From Streptomyces poonensis (GTDB lineage: Bacteria > Actinomycetota > Actinomycetes > Streptomycetales > Streptomycetaceae), in contig NZ_BMVW01000004.1 of assembly GCF_014650915.1 (NCBI RefSeq), positions 124,001-188,000 of the forward strand: a DNA stretch of 64,000 nucleotides, written 5' to 3'. The translations under genes and the position numbers were made by a program. This document shows, in pieces, positions 25,801-34,293 of the stretch. Under the pieces are notes generated by a model. The model saw nothing but the letters and a program-made list of their open reading frames with translations, searched no databases and was not told the DNA's origin. Within the stretch, counting starts at the first letter, position 1. Every line of letters begins with the position of its first letter.

Positions 25801-26606
25801 CCCCGGGCACGGGTGTCACCGAACTGCTCGCCAAGGGCGAGCTGACCGTGCGCGGCCGCATCCGCGAGGCGTCCAACGCGGCGCTGCACTGCACGGTCGC
25901 CCTCGAGGACCGGGAGGCGGCCTGCATCTACAAGCCCGTGGCCGGGGAGCGCCCCCTGTGGGACTTCCCCGACGGCACGCTCGCCGAGCGCGAGGTCGCC
26001 GCGTACGAGGTGTCCGAGGCGACCGGCTGGGGGCTCGTGCCGCCCACGGTGCTGCGCGACGGGCCGTACGGCGAGGGCATGTGCCAGCTGTGGATCGAGC
26101 CGGACCCCGAACCGGAACCCGGTGCCGAGCTGCTCGCACTGGTCGACGGTGAGGAACCCGGGGAGGGCTGGAAGGCGATCGGGTTCGCCGAGGTCGGCGA
26201 GGGCAGGACGGCGCTGCTCGTGCACGCCGACGACGAGCGGCTGCGGCGCCTCGCCGTGCTGGACGCGGTCATCAACAACGCCGACCGCAAGGGTGGCCAT
26301 CTGCTGCCGGCCGCCGGCGGACGGCTGTACGGCATCGACCACGGGGTGACCTTCCACACCGAGGACAAACTGCGCACGCTGCTGTGGGGCTGGGCGGGCG
26401 AGCCCCTCACGACGGAGGCGACCGAGGCGCTGACCCGGCTGAAGCAGGGCCTGGAGGGCGGCGGGGCGCTGGCGGCGGCCCTGTCGGAGCTGATCACCGC
26501 GGCCGAGCTCGACGCCACCCGCGCGCGGGTCGACGCCCTGCTCGCCTCGGGCCGCCATCCCGAGCCCGGCGGCGAGTGGCCGGCGATTCCCTGGCCGCCC
26601 GTGTGA
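25764..26606 (+). CDS. SCO1664 family protein (phosphatidylinositol 3/4-kinase-like fold)
   Basis: A 280-residue protein of an actinobacterial family related to the PI3/4-kinase fold. It shows ACIYKPVAGERPLWDFPDGTLAEREVAAYEVS (ATP-binding lobe with the YKP lysine). The catalytic-loop-like segment VLDAVINNADRKGGHLL is near residue 170, and YGIDHGVTFH is an Asp metal loop (DFG-like). The enzymatic core residues look intact, so a kinase activity is possible, but none has been shown. The ATG at 25764 overlaps DUF3090 by 37 bases. Confidence 0.85.
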   Translation: MSAPERIPPRSVTPGTGVTELLAKGELTVRGRIREASNAALHCTVALEDREAACIYKPVAGERPLWDFPDGTLAEREVAAYEVSEATGWGLVPPTVLRDGPYGEGMCQLWIEPDPEPEPGAELLALVDGEEPGEGWKAIGFAEVGEGRTALLVHADDERLRRLAVLDAVINNADRKGGHLLPAAGGRLYGIDHGVTFHTEDKLRTLLWGWAGEPLTTEATEALTRLKQGLEGGGALAAALSELITAAELDATRARVDALLASGRHPEPGGEWPAIPWPPV

Positions 26607-26865
26607 GCGTTGCCGCGCCGGGACGGTAGGCGGGGGAGACGGGGCCTGCTCCCGGGCACCCGGCCCCGTCCTGCGGCCGCGGGCAGGCCCGTCCTGTCGC
26701 CGCGGCCAGGTCCGTCCCCCCGCCGTGATCAGTGCCGTCCCGCCCGTCGCGAGCAGGCCCATCCACCCGCCCCCTGCCAGGGAGGACACACGGAACGGCG
26801 GGTGCGCAAGAGGGCCGTACCGGCCATCCGGCCCGGCCCGTTCGTATACGGAACATCCGTCCGGT

Positions 26866-26871
26866 TAGGCT
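26866..26871 (+). promoter_or_regulatory. -10 box of mshC
   Basis: TAGGCT ends 6 bases before the mshC ATG at 26878. No Shine-Dalgarno sequence is present, so a leaderless transcript is likely. The 271-base gap upstream otherwise shows nothing. Confidence 0.55.
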
Positions 26872-26877
26872 CATGAC

Positions 26878-28107
26878 ATGCATGCCTGGCCCGCTTCCGA
26901 GGTCCCCGCCCTGCCTGGTCAGGGCCGCGACCTGAGGATCCACGACACCGCGACCGGGGACCAGGTGACTCTCGCCCCCGGTCCCGTCGCCCGTATCTAT
27001 GTGTGCGGAATCACTCCGTACGACGCCACGCACATGGGACACGCGGCGACCTACAACGCGTTCGACCTCGTGCAGCGCGTGTGGCTCGACACCAAGCGGC
27101 AGGTCCATTACGTGCAGAACGTCACCGACGTCGACGATCCGCTGCTGGAGCGCGCGCAGCGGGACGGCATCGACTGGTCGGGCCTCGCCGAGCGGGAGAC
27201 CGCCCTCTTCCGCGAGGACATGACGGCCCTGCGGATGCTGCCGCCGAAGCACTACGTCGGTGCCGTCGAGGCGATACCCGGGATCGTCCCGCTGGTGGAG
27301 CGGCTCCGGGACGCGGGCGCCGCCTACGAGCTCGACGGGGACATCTACTTCTCCGTCGAGGCCGACCCCCACTTCGGCTCCGTCTCGCACCTGGACGCCG
27401 CCGCGATGCGGCTGCTGTCCGCCGAGCGCGGCGGTGACCCGGACCGCCCGGGCAAGAAGAACCCGCTCGACCCGATGCTCTGGATGGCCGCCCGCGAGGG
27501 CGAGCCCAGCTGGGACGGCGGCTCGCTCGGCCGGGGCCGGCCCGGCTGGCACATCGAGTGCGTGGCCATCGCCCTGGACCACCTCGGCATGGGTTTCGAC
27601 GTCCAGGGCGGCGGCTCCGACCTGGTCTTCCCGCACCACGAGATGGGCGCCTCGCACGCCCAGGTGCTGACCGGCGAGTTCCCCATGGCGAAGGCGTACG
27701 TCCACGCCGGGATGGTGGCCCTCGACGGGGAGAAGATGTCGAAGTCCAAGGGCAACCTGGTCTTCGTGTCGCGGCTGCGCCGCGACGGCGTCGACCCCGC
27801 CGCCATCCGGCTCGCGCTGCACTCCCACCACTACCGGTCCGACTGGGAGTGGACCGACCAGGTGCTGCGGGACGCCGAGGAGCGGCTCGGCCGGTGGCGC
27901 GCCGCCGTCTCCCGGCCCGACGGCCCGCCCGCCGAGGCCCTGGTCGAGGAGGTCCGCGAGGCCCTCGCGAACGACCTGGACGCCCCGGCCGCGCTCGCCG
28001 CGGTCGACCGCTGGGCCGCGCTCCAGCAGGAGCGGGGCGGCACGGACGAGGCCGCGCCCGGTGTGGTGTCACGGGCGGTGGACGCGCTGCTGGGCGTCGC
28101 CCTGTAG
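26878..28107 (+). CDS. mshC: Cysteine:1D-myo-inosityl 2-amino-2-deoxy-alpha-D-glucopyranoside ligase
   Basis: A 409-residue class I aminoacyl-tRNA-synthetase-like enzyme for mycothiol synthesis. It joins ATP-activated Cys to GlcN-Ins. [17 protein letters not shown] holds the HIGH-type motif and a zinc cysteine (about residue 41), [15 protein letters not shown] supplies more zinc ligands, and [14 protein letters not shown] (about 284-297) is the KMSKS loop. It differs from CysRS by lacking the C-terminal anticodon-binding region. Mycothiol is the main low-molecular-weight thiol of actinobacteria. It is the last gene of the cassette and followed by a strong terminator. Confidence 0.96.
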   Translation: MHAWPASEVPALPGQGRDLRIHDTATGDQVTLAPGPVARIYVCGITPYDATHMGHAATYNAFDLVQRVWLDTKRQVHYVQNVTDVDDPLLERAQRDGIDWSGLAERETALFREDMTALRMLPPKHYVGAVEAIPGIVPLVERLRDAGAAYELDGDIYFSVEADPHFGSVSHLDAAAMRLLSAERGGDPDRPGKKNPLDPMLWMAAREGEPSWDGGSLGRGRPGWHIECVAIALDHLGMGFDVQGGGSDLVFPHHEMGASHAQVLTGEFPMAKAYVHAGMVALDGEKMSKSKGNLVFVSRLRRDGVDPAAIRLALHSHHYRSDWEWTDQVLRDAEERLGRWRAAVSRPDGPPAEALVEEVREALANDLDAPAALAAVDRWAALQQERGGTDEAAPGVVSRAVDALLGVAL

Positions 28108-28124
28108 GCACTGCCGAACCGGAA

Positions 28125-28157
28125 AGGGGCGCTTCCTCCGGCGGAGGAAGCGCCCCT
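28125..28157. terminator. Bidirectional terminator after mshC
   Basis: A perfect 15-bp stem AGGGGCGCTTCCTCC (28125-28139) and complement (28143-28157), loop GGC, between mshC and the convergent Gln-rich gene. Confidence 0.9.
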
Positions 28158-28195
28158 GGGTGCGTTCGTGCCTTAGATGCTGCCGGTCAGCTCAC

Positions 28196-28843
28196 TCAGA
28201 TCCGCTGGATCCGAACGCTGCGCAGCACGTGCGGAGACTGCGTGTCCCAGACACCGATGACCGGCTGCTGGTACGCGAACGCCCGCTGGACGTCCTCGAG
28301 AGCCTCCGGGGTCGCGGCCTGCAGGACGCGGAGCTGGTTGTTGATGCGCAGGACGACGTGACGCGCGTGCCCCTGCAGCGGGTGGACGATGATGATGAAG
28401 CCGTCCGCCACACCCGAGGCGAGGCGCTGCTGCTGCACATGCTGCACGACCTGCTGGACCGCGGAGACCAGCACCTGCTGCAGGTGCTGCTGGATCTGCT
28501 GCTCCTGCTGCTGCGCCTGCTGGTCCTGCTGCTGCTGCTGTTGCTGCTGCTGGCCCATCTGCTGGAACGGCTGCTGCTGCTGGCCCATCTGCTGGCCCAG
28601 CTGCTGGAGCAGCTGCTGGAACGGCTGCTGCTGGCCCAGCTGCTGCAGCTGCTCGAGCGAGCCGCCCATCATCCCCATGGGCTGCTGCTGGCCGTAGCCC
28701 TGCTGCCCGAACGGCTGCTGCTGCCCGAAGGGCTGCTGCTGGCCGAAGGGCTGCTGCTGGCCCTGCTGCTGGAACGGGGAGGTGCTCGGGAACTGCTGGC
28801 CCTGCTGCTGTCCCAGGGAACTCATCTGCGGGGTGGTGCTCAT
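28196..28843 (-). CDS. Glutamine-rich low-complexity protein with a conserved C-terminal domain
   Basis: A 215-residue protein. About residues 8-125 are Gln/Pro/Phe/Gly-rich, including three tandem GQQQPF-type units, FQQLLQQLGQQMGQQQQPFQQ and an uninterrupted run of nine Gln. The last ~70 residues (DGFIIIVHPLQGHARHVVLRINNQLRVLQ...VIGVWDTQSPHVLRSVRIQRI) form an ordinary alpha/beta-looking domain. ATG 28843 follows GGAAGGTGG. CAG codons dominate the tract, giving CTG-repeat DNA on the + strand. The upstream neighbour, 112 bases away on the same strand, is a subtilase. Prion-like assembly or adhesion is conceivable; function unknown. Confidence 0.8.
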   Translation of the reverse strand: MSTTPQMSSLGQQQGQQFPSTSPFQQQGQQQPFGQQQPFGQQQPFGQQGYGQQQPMGMMGGSLEQLQQLGQQQPFQQLLQQLGQQMGQQQQPFQQMGQQQQQQQQQDQQAQQQEQQIQQHLQQVLVSAVQQVVQHVQQQRLASGVADGFIIIVHPLQGHARHVVLRINNQLRVLQAATPEALEDVQRAFAYQQPVIGVWDTQSPHVLRSVRIQRI

Positions 28844-28955
28844 GCGGGTGCCACCTTCCGTGATGCGATGGATGGGATTGCGTCGGTTCGTCGGTTCGTC
28901 GGTTCGTCGGTGCATCGGTTCGCCGGATCTCGGCGGTCCGTGGACGACCAGGTCC

Positions 28956-30692
28956 TCAGCCGGTGACCACCAGGCCGACGATCTCGTCGTCCGAGAACCA
29001 GACCCGGACGTCGGGCCGTCCCCCCGCGAACGCGGCGTGCACCGCCTGGCGGATCTCGGGGGACGGGTCGTTCAGGTTCCGCCAGGTGCCGGCCACGAAC
29101 AGCCGGAGCCTCGGCGGAAGTTCACGCGGATACGGCAGCAGCTCGTCCCAGTACCTCTCGGCCTGGCCCGAGCCGACCGCCTCCGGCAGCAGGCGGGAGA
29201 CCGCCGCCTTGATGTCCGGCCGGTTGCCGATCCGCTGGGATGCGGGCCGGCCCGGCGCGTCCTGCTGCGGGGAACCGGTGGTCCGCAACACCTGACGGGC
29301 ACGTTCCGGGGACATGGGCTCCTGGCCGGACGCCTTGAGCATGCCCTGGAGGCAGGCCAGGGCGCCGACCACCACCGGGGAGGCGGATGAGGTCCCCGAG
29401 AACGTGTCCGTGTACCAGACGACTTCCTCCGCCCCGCCCTGCAGATCGCCGGGCCGGTCCCAGAAGCCTCCGGTCGTCGTGACCTCCCGTCCCCAGCCCT
29501 GTGCGTCCACGCGGCCTCCGTAGTTGGAGAACGCCAGGCGCGAGCGGTCCGGACCGTGGTCGCGGCCGTGCGTGCCCGGCGGCGGGGCGCCGGCGCCGAC
29601 GAGCACCGCGCCGGAGGACTGGTTGGACAGGTTGAACGGGTTGCGCCACCACTCGGGGAAGAAGTCCGGGCGGCGCTCGTAGATCGCGTCGTCCAGCGAC
29701 TCCCCGCCGTTGCCCGCCGCGGCCACCACGAGGACGCCCTTGGCGGTCGCGTACCGGATGGCCGCGAAGTCGTCGGGCCACCACTCCAGCGGGATGTAGC
29801 CGCGCTGGTCGTCGCGCACCTCGAAGTCGTTGCGCGGCCCCGGCCGGTGCAGCTCGACCAGCACGATGTCGCCCGGTCCGAGCCGGTCGGCGGCCGCCTG
29901 GATGGCGGCCGCGGTGCCGATGTCCTGGAAGGACGCCGCCGCGGTCACCGCGTCCGGCGCGATGCCGGTGATGCCGTACTCGTTGCGGTCGCCGCCGATC
30001 ACCCCGATCACGGCGGTGCCGTGGTTGCGCCAGGCCAGGTCCGTCAACGGGGTGCCCGCCACGACACCGGCGAGCTTCGCGGACAGATCCTCGTGCCCGA
30101 ACTGCCAGGCGCCCTCCACGTCGATCACGGTCACGCCCTGCCCGGCCCCGCCGGGCCGCTGCCAGGCCCAGTACGCGTCCACGCCCTCGGGCGCGGGGCG
30201 CAGATAGCCCTGGCGGCTGGTGAAGTCCGGGGTGACCGGAGCGCCCTCCTTCAGTTTGCGGTTGTCGTCGGAGCTCTGCCCCACCGAGCCCAGTGACGCC
30301 GGTACGGCGCCGGGCTTCACGTACGCCGTGTCGATGCCCGGGAGGGCGGCGATCCTGGAGCGCAGTTCCTCGGCCCGGTCGGCACCGCCGCGGACCCGGT
30401 AGAACAGCGTCAGGTCGGGTACGTTCTCACCGCTCACGGCGGTGGACTGCAGTCGTTCCTCGCTGCCGAACAGCGGTTCGAGCGTGAGCTGTTCGTCGCT
30501 GAGGAACATGTTCAGGGCCGAGACGTCGGCACCGGCCGCCGAGCGGACGCCCTCCGGCCGGGCACGCAGCCGGGCTTCGGGGCGGGCGACGACGATCAGT
30601 TCCTGTTCGGTCCCTCGGTAGGTGAATCCCGCTCCGTCGGGCCCGGGTCCGGACGCCCCCGGGCCCTGCTCCGGCTGTACCTGGTCGGTCAT
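28956..30692 (-). CDS. Subtilisin-like serine peptidase (S8 family), no signal peptide
   Basis: A 578-residue protease. An N-terminal ~150-residue domain (Gln/Pro-rich start, then a fold like an inhibitor prodomain) precedes the catalytic domain. The catalytic Asp is in GVTVIDVEGAW (about 189), an atypical DVEG in place of D-[ST]-G. His lies in NHGTAVIGVIGG (about 223), the oxyanion Asn in VVAAAGNGG and Ser in SGTSSASPVVVGAL (about 436). A ~100-residue C-terminal tail follows. No Sec or Tat signal is evident, so it may be cytoplasmic or released otherwise. ATG 30692 has GGAGGGAG upstream. It lies upstream of the Gln-rich gene on the same strand. Confidence 0.85.
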   Translation of the reverse strand: MTDQVQPEQGPGASGPGPDGAGFTYRGTEQELIVVARPEARLRARPEGVRSAAGADVSALNMFLSDEQLTLEPLFGSEERLQSTAVSGENVPDLTLFYRVRGGADRAEELRSRIAALPGIDTAYVKPGAVPASLGSVGQSSDDNRKLKEGAPVTPDFTSRQGYLRPAPEGVDAYWAWQRPGGAGQGVTVIDVEGAWQFGHEDLSAKLAGVVAGTPLTDLAWRNHGTAVIGVIGGDRNEYGITGIAPDAVTAAASFQDIGTAAAIQAAADRLGPGDIVLVELHRPGPRNDFEVRDDQRGYIPLEWWPDDFAAIRYATAKGVLVVAAAGNGGESLDDAIYERRPDFFPEWWRNPFNLSNQSSGAVLVGAGAPPPGTHGRDHGPDRSRLAFSNYGGRVDAQGWGREVTTTGGFWDRPGDLQGGAEEVVWYTDTFSGTSSASPVVVGALACLQGMLKASGQEPMSPERARQVLRTTGSPQQDAPGRPASQRIGNRPDIKAAVSRLLPEAVGSGQAERYWDELLPYPRELPPRLRLFVAGTWRNLNDPSPEIRQAVHAAFAGGRPDVRVWFSDDEIVGLVVTG

Positions 30693-31061
30693 CGCGTACC
30701 GCTCCCTCCGGTCCGTGCGGGTGCCAAGTAGCGGGTGGCCCGGAAGCGGCCCGAGCCATGTAAGGGCGGATGCCATGTGCGCCCCCCGGGCCGCGCCCCG
30801 CAGCACAACCAAGCACGCCCGGGACGCCGCGTAAAGACCGCCGTCGTCAACTCGGTTTCAAAACAAGTTGAATTGGGTAACGTGTGCAATCCGTCCTGAA
30901 GCAGATGTCACGTAACAAACCGGCCAGATCCTGTCGGCGAGCTGTCGAATCGCCGTGGAAAGGCTGTCGGGTGCTGCGGGGGCCGCCGGTGTGTGATGGG
31001 CTGGCGAGGTAGTTGACCGTTGGACCGGCCAGCTGCCGGTCCCTTGCGGAAGGACGCGAAC
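30693..31061. other. 369-base divergent intergenic region
   Basis: It holds the divergent promoters of the subtilase and the propeller protein. An AT-rich patch (about 30845-30885) stands out from the surroundings. GTAACGTG (30877-30884) and CACGTAAC (30909-30916) are near-inverted 8-mers 24 bases apart. No gene is seen. Confidence 0.5.
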
Positions 31062-32069
31062 GTGGCACCCCCGCACTCCTCCTTCGCACCTCACCCCTCG
31101 GCACCCCACCTCGGCCGGCGAGCGCTGCTCACGGCCTCGGCCGCGGCCGCCGGTGCCCTGCTCACCGGCTCACCGGCCGGCGCGGCCGCCCGCTCCGGGA
31201 AGACCGGGGACGCCGGGAGGACCTGGCCGGCCGTGATCCCCCTGCCCGACGGCTTCCGCCCCGAGGGCATCGCGATCGGCGGCGGCCCGTACGCCTACCT
31301 CGGCTCGCTCGGCGACGGCTCGATCTACCGCGCCGACCTGCGCTCGGGGCGGGGCCGCGTCGTCTCGGCCGGCCCCGGCACGCCCTCGGTCGGGCTGAAG
31401 CTCGACGACCGGGGACGGCTGTTCGTCGCCGGACGCGGTCAGGGCGCCCGCGTGGTCGACGCGCGCACGGGCGCCGTCCTGGCCTCGTACCCGCTCACCA
31501 CGGCGGCCCCGACCTTCGTCAACGACGTGTTCCTCACCCCGCGTGCGGCCTGGTTCACGGACTCCTACCAGCCCGCCCTGTACGCCCTGCCGCTCGGCCG
31601 GAACGGCGCGCTGCCGGACGCGGACGAGGCCGTACGGATCACCCTGCGCGGCGACTGGGACCAGGTCCCCGGCGAGGTGGTCAACGCCAACGGCATCACC
31701 CGCACCCCCGACGGCACGGCGCTGCTGGTGGTGCAGTCCGGGGTGGGCGCGCTGCACCGGGTCGATCCGAGGACCGGCGTCACCCGGCTCGTCGGCCTCG
31801 GCGACGCGGCACCCCTCACCAACGGCGACGGTCTGCTGCTCCTCGGGCGGACGCTGTACGTGGTGCAGAACCGGCAGGACGCGATCGACGTGTTCCGCCT
31901 GGCACCGGACGGCCGGAGCGGGGTCTTCCGCGAGCGCCTGACGAGCCCGCACTTCGACGTGCCGACCACCGCGGCCGCGTACCGGAGCAGGCTCTACCTG
32001 CCCAACGCCCGCTTCACCACGACGCCCACGCCGGAGACGACGTACACCCTGGTGGCCGTGGAGCGCTGA
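31062..32069 (+). CDS. Secreted SMP-30/NHL-like beta-propeller protein, Tat-type signal
   Basis: A 335-residue protein. The N-terminus has HLGRRALLTASAAAAGALLTG, an RR-containing Tat-like signal with an Ala-rich core. The mature part has repeating strands such as PLPDGFRPEGIAIGGGPYAYLGSLGDGSIYRADLRSGRGRVV, VVNANGITRTPDGTALLVVQSGVGALHRVD and RLYLPNARFTTTP, typical of gluconolactonase-like six-bladed propellers. GTG 31062 follows GGAAGGA. No metal or active-site set could be assigned, so the role is open. Confidence 0.82.
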   Translation: MAPPHSSFAPHPSAPHLGRRALLTASAAAAGALLTGSPAGAAARSGKTGDAGRTWPAVIPLPDGFRPEGIAIGGGPYAYLGSLGDGSIYRADLRSGRGRVVSAGPGTPSVGLKLDDRGRLFVAGRGQGARVVDARTGAVLASYPLTTAAPTFVNDVFLTPRAAWFTDSYQPALYALPLGRNGALPDADEAVRITLRGDWDQVPGEVVNANGITRTPDGTALLVVQSGVGALHRVDPRTGVTRLVGLGDAAPLTNGDGLLLLGRTLYVVQNRQDAIDVFRLAPDGRSGVFRERLTSPHFDVPTTAAAYRSRLYLPNARFTTTPTPETTYTLVAVER

Positions 32070-32088
32070 GGCGGGCCCACGGTGACGC

Positions 32089-32123
32089 GTAAGGGGCGGC
32101 GCACCTTGTGCACCGCCCCTTAC
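32089..32123. terminator. Bidirectional terminator (GTAAGGGGCGG family)
   Basis: GTAAGGGGCGG (32089-32099) pairs with CCGCCCCTTAC (32113-32123), with inner GCAC/GTGC pairing. It lies between the convergent propeller and PAC2 genes. Confidence 0.85.
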
Positions 32124-32176
32124 CTCAGCTCTCGGAGGCCTCCGGTCCCGTCCTTCGCGGCCCTTCCCGGTCCTTC

Positions 32177-33151
32177 TCAGTCCTCGGAGGAATCATCGTC
32201 CTCGGTGCCCGGCCGCTGCGGCGGCTTCGGGGGCCGTGGACGGCCGCCGGGGTTGTCCCGCAGATACGAGGCGCTGTCGCCGTCCGCCGTGGCGTGCCCG
32301 CCCGGGCCGCCCCCGTCCCGTCTGCGCAGGTACCGCTCGAACTCGCGGGCGATCGCCTCGCCCGACGCCTCGGGCAGCTCCGCGGTGTCCCGGGCCTCCT
32401 CCAGCGTCTGCACGTACTCGGCGACCTCGCTGTCCTCGGCGGCCAGCTGGTCCACGCCGACCTGCCACGCGCGCGCGTCCTCGGGCAGCTCGCCCAGCGG
32501 GATACGTACGTCGATGAGGTCCTCCAGCCGGTTCAGGAGGGCCAGCGTGGCCTTCGGGTTCGGCGGCTGCGACACGTAGTGCGGGACCGCCGCCCACAGC
32601 GAGACGGCCGGGACACCCGCGTGCGTGCACGCCTCCTGGAGGATGCCGACGATGCCCGTGGGGCCCTCGTACTTGGTCTCCTCCAGGTCCATCCGGCGGG
32701 CCAGGTCCGGGTCCGAGGTGACCCCGCTGATCGGCACCGGACGCGTGTGCGGGGTGTCGCCGAGCAGGGCGCCCAGGATGACCACCAGCTCCACGCCCAG
32801 CTCGTGCGCGAAGCCGAGCAGCTCGTTGCAGAACGAGCGCCACCGCATGGACGGCTCGATGCCGCGGACCAGGACGAGGTCGCGGGGCTTGTCGCCGCCG
32901 ACGCGGACCACCGACAGCCGTGTCGTCGGCCATGTGATCTTGCGTACGCCGCCGTCCAGCCACACCGTGGGACGGTTGACCTGGAAGTCGTAGTAGTCCT
33001 CGGCGTCGAGCGCCGCGAACACCTCGCCCTTCCATTCCCGGTCGAGATGTGCGACCGCGGTGGAGGCGGCGTCGCCGGCGTCGTTCCAGCCTTCGAACGC
33101 GGCCACCATGACTGGGTCGATCAGCTCGGGAACCCCCTCCAGCTCGATCAC
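32177..33151 (-). CDS. PAC2 family protein
   Basis: A 324-residue soluble protein of the PAC2 family (proteasome-assembly-chaperone-2 fold). It includes IDPVMVAAFEGWNDAGDAASTAVAHL, LVLVRGIEPSMRWRSFCNELLGFAHELGVELVVILGALLGDTPHTRPVPISG and the PTGIVGILQEACTHAGVPAVSLWAAVPHYV segment. The C-terminal ~50 residues are disordered Pro/Asp-rich. GTG 33151 has a textbook AAGGAGG 6 bases upstream. In archaea and eukaryotes PAC2-fold proteins help build 20S proteasomes; the bacterial role is not established. The 20S genes lie 25 kb away in this window. Confidence 0.9.
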   Translation of the reverse strand: MIELEGVPELIDPVMVAAFEGWNDAGDAASTAVAHLDREWKGEVFAALDAEDYYDFQVNRPTVWLDGGVRKITWPTTRLSVVRVGGDKPRDLVLVRGIEPSMRWRSFCNELLGFAHELGVELVVILGALLGDTPHTRPVPISGVTSDPDLARRMDLEETKYEGPTGIVGILQEACTHAGVPAVSLWAAVPHYVSQPPNPKATLALLNRLEDLIDVRIPLGELPEDARAWQVGVDQLAAEDSEVAEYVQTLEEARDTAELPEASGEAIAREFERYLRRRDGGGPGGHATADGDSASYLRDNPGGRPRPPKPPQRPGTEDDDSSED

Positions 33152-33451
33152 CCAGCGCCTCCTTCCGACGTGCCCTCGTGTACACCCCAACCTTACGGCG
33201 TGCCAAGGGGCCCTCCGCAGCCCCCGTGCAGGGGCGGTGAACGGATCACTGCCCCGTTCGCCAGGCCGACACACCCCCCATTCATCGGAGCTGTTCACGG
33301 GTCCGCCGACGGCCGGAAGCAGGGCGCCGGACTCCCCGCGCGCGTGAACGAGCCGGGCGCGCGGCTTCACCCGCGCGTGTGGGGGCCGTGCGCCCCCGCC
33401 CCGGCCGCCGTAGGCGCTCCGGCCCGCTGCCGGCCGGTCCGGAGAGGCTCC
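33152..33451. other. 300-base gap between PAC2 and the GntR gene
   Basis: It lies upstream of the PAC2 gene and downstream of the GntR gene, both on the minus strand. I see no gene and no clear terminator. GGTGAACGG/CCGTTCGCC near 33236-33268 is an imperfect inverted pair of unknown meaning. Confidence 0.4.
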
Positions 33452-34123
33452 TCACAGGGTCGAGCGCAGCCACTGCTCCACGGACGCGATGTGCACCGTC
33501 GCCCACGAGCGGGCCGCCTCCGCGTCGCGGTCGCGGAGAGCCGCGAGGATCATGCGGTGCTCGTGGAGGGTCCGGCTGACCGCGTCCTCCTGGGTGAGGC
33601 CGCGCCAGATGCGGGCCCGCGTGGTCGGACCCGAGAGGCCGTCCACCAGCGAGCAGAGCACCGAGTTGCCGGAGGCCTGCACGATGCCCCGGTGGAAGTC
33701 CAGGTCGCAGGCGACGAGCTGCTCGACCGACGGCTCGTCCCCGAGCCGGTCCAGCTGGGCCGCCAGCGCGTCCAGCTGCTGGTCGCCGATGCGGGACGCG
33801 GCCATCGCCGTGGCCGCCGGCTCCAGGATGCGGCGCACCGCGAGGAAGTCCAGGACCGTGTCGTCGCGGTGGAAGTCGACGACGAAGGTCAGCGCCTCCA
33901 GCAGGAGCTGGGGATCCAGGCTCGTGACGTACGTGCCGTCGCCCTGCCGTACGTCCAGGATGCGGATCAGCGCGAGAGCGCGTACGGCCTCGCGCAGGGA
34001 GTTGCGGGAGAGGCCGAGCCCGGAGGCGAGCTCGGCCTCCTTGGGCAGGCGGTCGCCGGGGCGCAGGGCGCCGGAGACGATCATTCCCTTGATCTTCTCG
34101 ATCGCCTCGTCCGTGACAGCCAT
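33452..34123 (-). CDS. GntR family (FCD/FadR subfamily) transcriptional regulator
   Basis: A 223-residue regulator. The winged helix (about residues 5-70) includes IKGMIVSGALRPGDRLPKEAELASGLGLSRNSLREAVRALALI and the wing VRQGDGTYVTS. The FCD effector domain carries CDLDFHRGIVQASGN and HEHRMILAALRDRD, with His residues suited to a metal-bound carboxylate ligand. ATG 34123 follows GGGAGG. A perfect inverted repeat (34138-34152) sits at its predicted transcription start, so it probably represses itself. It is downstream of glpD but separated by a terminator. Confidence 0.88.
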   Translation of the reverse strand: MAVTDEAIEKIKGMIVSGALRPGDRLPKEAELASGLGLSRNSLREAVRALALIRILDVRQGDGTYVTSLDPQLLLEALTFVVDFHRDDTVLDFLAVRRILEPAATAMAASRIGDQQLDALAAQLDRLGDEPSVEQLVACDLDFHRGIVQASGNSVLCSLVDGLSGPTTRARIWRGLTQEDAVSRTLHEHRMILAALRDRDAEAARSWATVHIASVEQWLRSTL

Positions 34124-34137
34124 GCGCGCCTCCCGAT

Positions 34138-34152
34138 AGACATCCGATGTCT
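34138..34152. promoter_or_regulatory. GntR autoregulatory operator
   Basis: AGACATCCGATGTCT: two perfect 7-bp arms around one base, just upstream of the GntR ATG. A CATAAT -10 box (34160-34165, minus strand) would place transcription start at the edge of the palindrome. A half-site GACATCGG recurs at 34204-34211. Confidence 0.65.
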
Positions 34153-34250
34153 GGGGGTCATTATGCGGTACCTCGCCCGGCCGGGTCCCCATGCGGCAGT
34201 GCTGACATCGGAGAGGCGGGAGGAGAAGAGCCCAGGCGGTCCGGCCCAAC

Positions 34251-34286
34251 GGTAAGGGGCGGCCTTCTGGAAGGCCGCCCCTTACC
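34251..34286. terminator. Terminator of the glycerol operon (GTAAGGGGCGG family)
   Basis: A perfect 17-bp stem GGTAAGGGGCGGCCTTC (34251-34267) and complement (34270-34286) with loop TG, 8 bases after the glpD stop. Confidence 0.9.
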
Positions 34287-34293
34287 TTCGGTG

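Noticed and set aside
28389..28697. A Cys/Trp-rich open frame made from CTG repeats
   Set aside because: It is the complement of the CAG-coded Gln tract.
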